Shown here: positions 32,432-38,147 of the stretch, one piece after another
Layout: every line of letters begins with the position of its first letter
Position numbering within the stretch: the first letter of the stretch is position 1
DNA from: Collybiopsis luxurians FD-317 M1
Taxonomy: Eukaryota; Basidiomycota; Agaricomycetes; Agaricales; Omphalotaceae
DNA length: 38,147 bases
Reading direction: 5' to 3'
Assembly (NCBI GenBank): GCA_000827265.1
Contig: KN834765.1
Location: 790,701 to 828,847 of the forward strand
Notes under the pieces: model-generated
What the model was told of the DNA's origin: nothing
Database searches by the model: none
The model's input: only the letters and a program-made list of their open reading frames with translations
Translations under genes and position numbers: made by a program

Positions 32432-32570
32432 ATAAGCTCATCTATAACATTCAGTCTTGATACTTAGATTGTGCATTTCAAATGTTTCATATGTAGTAGT
32501 AAAGATCAGAATGAAGTACAGTGCGAGATAAACAACTCATTGTTTCGAATGATCATCCTACAGTAAATAT

Positions 32571-34415
32571 CTATTTAACCAGTCGTCGGTAAACAAAGAA
32601 TCCTGTACCAAGGATGGTGACATAGCTCAGATACTTCACGCCAGTGAAAACTAGCTTCACCTGTAAAGAAGAATTTATTAGTAAGAACCTGGGCAGGACT
32701 TCGAATATACTCACCCTATCGAAGAAATCCCATCGAGTTCCGTCGCCCTCGTCTAGACGTGTTATTGTCGAAGAACGTATCGCGCGATCGAGAGTGAGAG
32801 CGCGATTTTCAGTGGGCACATAGGTCGACCAGCGTGGTGAGACAATTATCTTTTGAGGATGGGAAAGATTCTCTCTTAGATTATAATCGACGAATGGATA
32901 CGCTGCACATATGCATGAGTGAGGATCCAATGGAAATACGCGAAAGGTATACCGAGCATCTCCAGAGGCAGGTCATTGCAGACAGTCACAGCGCTATCGA
33001 CATCATCCGTGGTGTACGATAAGAAGGGCTCCTTGGCGTAGATATAAAATGCAGATAACGGGGCCCTGCGTAAGGAAAAAATATCGGTAACTTTCAGGAA
33101 AGGCTCGTCCAAAAGTGGAGCTCACCATTGGCGAATATAGTCCACAACCGTGTCAGGAGAGGAAACTGGGGCTAATAGTACTTCAGGGCGGCCAACAGCT
33201 GCAAGGGAAGGTTCCCTGAGATGTAAAATCAGACTTAAATTCGACGCCTGAATCGTCTAAAGACGAACCCGTTGACGAGTTCGAAGATGCGAATTGGACC
33301 ATCACTAAAGAGCCTCATTCCCGACATTCCGATACCATTTGCAGGTTCCTTAAGTTGCTTGCCGCCGGATTTTGAGACATGAGACGCTAGTGCGTCACGT
33401 ACGGCAAAGCAAAACGCCGAGTAAACAGAAAGATCAACGAATACCAAACTAGGTGCGAGAGACGCTTGGCCATTGAAAGCCAGTTTAGCACGGACCAGAG
33501 TCTTTGCAGCGCAGCTTATCTCTCCAGACCCATGGATATACATCAGAGACGGAGACGACGGCGAAGATACGACGTCATGAAGATGTAACGAACCAGCAGA
33601 CAATACAGTGATCCCCATGATAGCTGGGGAAATGGTAGTTGAGAATTCTGGCACAGGATTGTTCACATCAACCATAAAAAATGCGGAATGATCCAGGAAG
33701 CGAGGAAGGAGAGAAGAGAGCAACTTGTAGACGGCAGGAGATCCTGTCTGGTTCATATGTGAGAGTATGCACTGTCGGGACATGGATAATATTCACAATT
33801 AGCACAGAAATATTCCCGGCAGCTATGGTTGTAATCATGGGCAGCAAAAGAGAACTGTAAGGATCTAGGGAATTACTGTTGATGTCTGTCCAGTGACTTG
33901 TAAGAAATACTCACAAGCAGAATGGGATTTGATTGCCACGATTCCGGCAGGATAAGATCGTGATGTCTGTTTCGTATGGTAGTCTGACAGCCGAAAAGCT
34001 GAAAACGACGGTTTGCCGCATCGAATCAATTGAGTAACCTCCTCTTTCGCCGACTGCAAGATGAGGGAAAGTTCAAGTAGGATTTCGGCTCGATTCTGAT
34101 ATTCGTCTTGGGAAGTGATTCAGCCTTGAATCACTTGCAACAGATACTTAGGTGTAACTCACCTTGCACGGCGATTGAAATAAGTTCATCTGCATTCTTC
34201 TGGACCAGGTCTTTTTCTTGTTATGAGACTGTTCCGTATTGAATATTTGGTAGCCCAACACACCATGTATCCCTTCTATCTGCTTCCTTCTCCACTCGAG
34301 TGGTCGGGTGAAGCCGGTTTCAAACGCAGCTTTGAGAACCGTAAAGATTTCCTGAGAAGGGTTGTCAGCATATTGTTTGAAACGTGTCACCTGCAGGACT
34401 AACCTTGTTCGACAT
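32571..34415 (-). CDS. Membrane-anchored family-3 aldehyde dehydrogenase homologue lacking catalytic residues
   Basis: Ten exons (34415-34404, 34351-34264, 34216-34163, 34106-33915, 33864-33797, 33747-33269, 33215-33126, 33065-32953, 32902-32715, 32660-32571) keep phase and give 457 aa, close to the normal ALDH3 length. Family signs: FETGFTRPLEWRRKQIEGI at the N-terminus, RSYPAGIVAIKSHSA, LLPMITTIAAGNISVLI, SPAVYKLLSSLLPRFLD, and PLSAFYIYAKEPFL in the C-terminal half. The tail VKYLSYVTILGTGFFVYRRL is a single membrane helix, as in microsomal ALDH3 enzymes. At the active site NGQASLAP replaces the expected Asn-(Ala)-Gly-Gln-x-Cys pattern, so the nucleophile is Ser234. The ELGGK-type Glu segment is replaced by VVSSPSSPSLMYIHGS. 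Either a pseudoenzyme or an altered catalyst. Confidence 0.8.
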
Positions 34416-35090
34416 GGGATTTGAAGCTTGTTCTGAGAGGCAACTTCATCGTTATATGCTAAAGTGATTCTTTTATTGACGAAAACTCCGGCTGACATCA
34501 AGTGCCCCACTCGATTCTCCGATGGGGTGGGTACTGGCGAAAAGTGGTTCAAGTAAACCGGCAACAACATATTAGATATCACCGAGGGTTAGAACAGTCG
34601 GTTTTGAAAGTTCTACCCCAGCCGATGGGTCGATAGGGCTGAGGTCTCAGGTCGTCCGCCCGCCCCCCTAAGATTTATGCACCTGACCTATGAGCAATAT
34701 TGGCGTACACGTGAAAATCATGAATCCCCACTACAACACGGCATGAAAAGAATGGAACCATTATTACGCACCCTGGTACTGAAATCGGCTCTTTATAATC
34801 AACCCTGATTAGCATTCTTCTGTCTTTTGCTTTCTGTTTTCACTATAACGCTGTCGTTAGTTGGATTGGACAGATGAAAACATACGCTAGAAATCTCTTC
34901 TGTTATTGCTATCTACTTTGTCTAGATAAACTAGAAACGGATGAAGCTGCCTACACACTCTGGTTAGCGCGCTCGGGAAGGGCAAGGATGAAATTTTGAT
35001 TTTAGTAATGATGCCAAGCCTTCGGCTGAATCACCAATGGCTACTCACCCCCACGTGATGATGTTCCTTGCAGGTAGTGCAGTGCCAGTG
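34416..35090. other. Promoter side of the ALDH homologue and return to repeat DNA
   Basis: 675 bp. CpG-containing sequence upstream of the ALDH-like start, with a C-rich patch around 34660, gives way near 35060 to CpG-poor DNA. The minus-strand ATG at 34582 opens an ORF that crosses the first exon in another frame and is not used in the gene model. Confidence 0.4.
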
Positions 35091-36150
35091 CACAATGCCC
35101 AATGTAAACCTTTTTTTTCTTCACTCCCATTGGTGTAAGATGGACAACAACCTGGGTGCCAACTTTAATACAGCTAATTCAGATCAATCGCTGAGTCTTT
35201 TGTTTGAATTATGGCTGCAAGTTGTAGACAATGAAATTTTGAATGGTATGTGTACATGCACACTGCTCTTCCATCAGAAACTCAGTTTTCCATTGATACC
35301 TGCCATAGACAATGCCATCGACTTCTTTTACACTGATATTGATGATATTTTGAATAGTTCTACTGCTTGTGCATGTGCTCTGTCAATATTGTGCTGTCAA
35401 ACTCTAAGTTTAGATGATGCAGTCAGCTCTGTAAATGCTCATGTTGACAATATGCCCCTGGACACTGCTATGGAAATGTCAAATACTGGAATGGATTCAT
35501 TGTGGCTGTTTAACAACCCTCTTATGATTGGTATATGTTAATTCTGTCATAGATGAAACAGCATCCTTATTGTAATATATACAGAAACTTCGAGTAACCT
35601 TGCACAGCTTGCCAATGCTTACACTGAATTGGACCTATTTCAAGCACCCCTGGAAGCTGCTGGTGAGTTTTATTCCAGCTTTGTACAGTACTGGGTTCAT
35701 TTGAGTGTGTTTCTAGAAGCAGATATTTCTGTGGCAGGAGGTGCTGGTAGTGCACCTCAAGCTAGTAAGCTTTTCATTGACATGATTATCATTCACTTTT
35801 TTTTCACAATATTGAAGCTTCAAAGGTGCAATAGCCTGGAAGTTACTATACTTGTGACATTGCTGCTGGGTGTGAAAAGATGGATATTATGAGAGGGGGG
35901 ATGGAATCCAAGTCCCGAAGGAAAGGTAACACTCTTCAGGATCAATTTGATGCTGCTTTTCCAGAAGTCCACTATGTGAAGTCCACATTTGTCAAGCATG
36001 ATGCAGGTCTCCTTCAGCAATTTATTAGCCTGGGTTATGCAAATGATGGAAAGTGGAGCAAATTCTGTCTCCAAGCAAAGGTGAGCCTTAATAACTTGTG
36101 TTTTATACAGTCTTGCATATTACTGATAATTAATCCATAGGAAATTGAAT
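35091..36150 (+). pseudogene. Unrecognised multi-exon gene remnant
   Basis: Plus-strand exons can be linked by plausible splice sites: NEILN (donor near 35246), then NAIDFFYTDIDDILNSS to NNPLMI (donor near 35530). After a TACAG acceptor (35583) comes TSSNLAQLANAYTELDLFQA (donor near 35662), then EADISVAGGAGSAPQAS. Further on, LQDQFDAAFPEVHYVKSTF and FISLGYANDGKWSKFCLQAK end in GTGAGC. CpG-poor like the other repeats. No domain is recognised and direction is inferred from the splice signals only. It may belong to a mobile or multicopy gene. Confidence 0.3.
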
Positions 36151-36232
36151 CAAGCCTACATTGATCAGTGCTATTGAAGGTATACATGGATAGAATCATA
36201 TAAACATAGACTCTTGCAATTTTATATTACCA

Positions 36233-37260
36233 TTACTTCAAGTGTGGGAGCATACCACAAAAGATGAACCATCCAGAGGTTATTTTTAACTGTGGGCTTC
36301 CAATTTGCTTATAAACTCCTTGGGCTGTGATATCAAACTCATCAGGCACCCATCTAAAGCATTCCTCCCTGCTCTTCTCCAAGGTCTGCCATAAATGTTG
36401 GACTACTTCAATTTCCACCTTTATACCAGAATGTACAAGGCCATAGTTCTCTGGAAAATTGAAGACCTTGATTGGATACTCAGCTGTAGGCAAAGTCTTC
36501 TCATTCTGGTGGCGGGGGCAGTGATTATTCCAATATTCCTTGAATTCATTAACTGATCTTTGAGCAATTTTGGGTCAGATCCAGTTAAAGAGGTTGCTGG
36601 GATAGTTAAATCAGTATACTATGACAACTAAACTGCCATATAACTCACATGTGAACTGGATCCAATGGATTGAAATAATGTTTATCAGCATTCTTGGTTA
36701 ACAAGATTGCTGCCTTCAAATCACATCCATTAAGGTCCCGCAAATTATCCCAAGAGGACTCAATTGGGAGATTGTCTGAACAAAGGCCGGCTTGTGCTCA
36801 AGAGGCAAATTGGGTGTATAAATATGGCTAAGAAAAGACTTTTCAGTGATGTCCTATTGCAATGGGTCATACAGCATACCAAAGTGCTACATGGCAGGCA
36901 TGCATCTGACCAGTTTCTGTACCTCCATCAATTGTGAGCTGTCAGGGTATTTCTAGTAAAAAGGTCAATACTATTTGGACAGTGTGATGATTTGAAAAGC
37001 ATACCACTACACTCTTCCACCATATCTAAGTAGCAATAAGCTACTGTGTCTTCACATCTAGTGTTGGGAACCACATATTCGGCAATGTGATAACAACCTT
37101 TTTTCATTTTGTCCATCTTCACAGTCACGAAAAAGTAGTATTGGCAGATATTCAAAGTAAGAGTCTCTTTCCTCTTAGTATCTTTCTTCTGCTCATGAGG
37201 CATACAGGCACTGCAGTAGGCTCAAAGCATGTTATTTTTGATCTCATGTCCCACACAGTA
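36233..37260 (-). pseudogene. Integrase-type (DDE) gene remnant
   Basis: In minus direction: a degraded N-terminal part (about 37203-36950, including GCYHIAEYVVPNTRCEDTV), then DGGTETGQM near 36930, the catalytic-Asp segment of retroviral-like integrase cores. Next come PIESSWDNLRDL and HYFNPLDPVH (36780-36650), then VNEFKEYWNNHCPRHQNEKT and FNFPENYGLVHSGIKVE (36560-36400). This order matches the stand-alone integrase-core proteins that are multicopy in many agaric genomes, judged by eye. Several stops and frame changes break it, and Arg codons at expected places read as stop or Cys. No LTR or TIR could be found around it. Confidence 0.5.
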
Positions 37261-37570
37261 GAAGGGTAAGTTGTTCTTTCAATACTAACATTTTGTTCTG
37301 ACTCAATAAATCCAGAGACAGCGGAACTGGTGATCATGGTATGGATGGAATCAGAACTTATATTCAGGAACATGAATGTGTTAATCGATGCAAATCATTG
37401 GGCTTGAAGGAATGAGTTGCCAAAGATTAATAAGCTTAATTGTTGCTTGATTTCATATTATATCACTCTAGCTGCTTAATAAGTGAACAACCTGAGTAGT
37501 CTATATGCCTATGGACACTATTCTTACTGCTTCAAATAATGTTACAATGTTTTGAACTTGCATATGCGAC
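37261..37570. other. No gene recognised
   Basis: AT-rich, CpG-poor sequence after the integrase-like remnant. No ORF or repeat could be supported. Confidence 0.4.
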
Positions 37571-38147
37571 AAAAACTGTTCTCGGCAACGACCATGCTTC
37601 TGAGGGTATTGGAGATTCGGGCCATCAAAAATCAAAAATCAACCTTGCCCTTCCCGAGTGTGCTACCTCGAAGCCTCGACACTAAAAGCAACCCTGACCT
37701 ACCCTGAACTAAACCACCTGCGGTCCTGCGCTCATCCTGTACCCCAAAACCGACTGCAACTTATGCTCAGGATGCACAATCACACCCTTTCCCCACCCCC
37801 ACGCTATTCATAAGGCCCGCTGTTTATGAATCGTGCTTTAAATGTCTGCTACCGACGTATAACATTACACTGAACCTCCTGCCGCTACCAGCTTCATGAA
37901 GAAACCGGACCAAACCTGTGTACCCAACCTACACATACCCGTACCATCCATACCTCCCTACCACTTACTAACAACCCTCACAAATGCCTCCCTACCCTTT
38001 TCATTCTGCCTACACGACTTTGCTGTACCCAATCCCAATGACACTCCAACACAACTCAATATCCAACTCAATTGACCTACTAACCTTCTCTCCCTTATGC
38101 ACCCTACCCGACCTATCCCACCTATGCATACCCAAGCCCGGGTATCG
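37571..38147 (+). other. Strand-asymmetric C-rich, G-poor sequence
   Basis: From about 37630 to the window end the plus strand is rich in ACCC, CCTAC and CCAC words and very poor in G. In 38041-38100 I count 23 C and 2 G. No ORF is supported. It continues past the window. It could be a degenerate satellite, a promoter-type pyrimidine tract or part of an unknown repeat. Confidence 0.5.

Noticed and set aside
32143..32460. 105-residue Cys/Arg-rich plus-strand ORF
   Set aside because: It reads across introns and exons of the Dabb gene in the wrong frame. The spliced Dabb model explains the region.
34148..34582. 144-residue minus-strand ORF as the true start of the ALDH homologue
   Set aside because: It crosses three introns. 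The conserved residues need the spliced frame starting at ATG 34415.
1..38147. tRNA, rRNA or other RNA genes
   Set aside because: No cloverleaf with A and B box motifs or rRNA segment could be recognised on either strand by reading.

Overview
The window looks like nuclear DNA of a filamentous basidiomycete, probably an agaricomycete. The evidence is many 47-78 nt GT-AG introns in the host genes, a chromodomain-bearing Ty3/gypsy element, copia elements, an adenylate-forming reductase of the fungal A-T-R type, and repeats that are strongly CpG-depleted. Genus and species cannot be read from the sequence.

Layout. 1-21.7 kb is an old, nested transposon block. It holds a copia RNase H fragment (1-711), a 5'-truncated chromovirus (about 711-8454, with its 3' LTR and an antisense coiled-coil ORF region), a remnant of a second copia family (8455-8660), an inverted copia element with one LTR (8661-about 11940), and decayed low-copy genes: exon-like pieces, an acidic protein, a nuclease/kinase-like pseudogene, a helical protein fragment and a gag pseudogene. 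Three copies of an approximately 870 bp terminal-inverted-repeat element (1475-2349, 13038-13905, 19605-20483) sit in this block. Almost every broken codon fits C-to-T or G-to-A change, so the block seems to have decayed by cytosine deamination or a RIP-like process.

21.7-35 kb is a CpG-containing gene island that reads as a small metabolic gene cluster: a LigB-type extradiol dioxygenase (minus), a phenol-hydroxylase-type FAD monooxygenase (minus), an adenylation-carrier-reductase enzyme (plus, divergent from the monooxygenase), a short-chain dehydrogenase with one premature stop (plus), a Dabb-domain small protein (plus) and a membrane-anchored family-3 aldehyde dehydrogenase homologue that lacks its catalytic cysteine (minus). 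Exon-intron models for all six were worked out by hand, and reading phase is kept across every junction. Inference: an aryl or other carboxylic acid is activated and reduced to an aldehyde, the ring is hydroxylated to a catechol, and the dioxygenase opens the ring. The SDR, Dabb protein and aldehyde-dehydrogenase homologue would act on or handle the intermediates. The product is unknown.

35.0-37.5 kb returns to CpG-poor repeat DNA with a multi-exon unknown pseudogene (plus) and a decayed integrase-type (DDE) gene (minus). The last 500 bases are unusual, with very strong C-over-G strand asymmetry.
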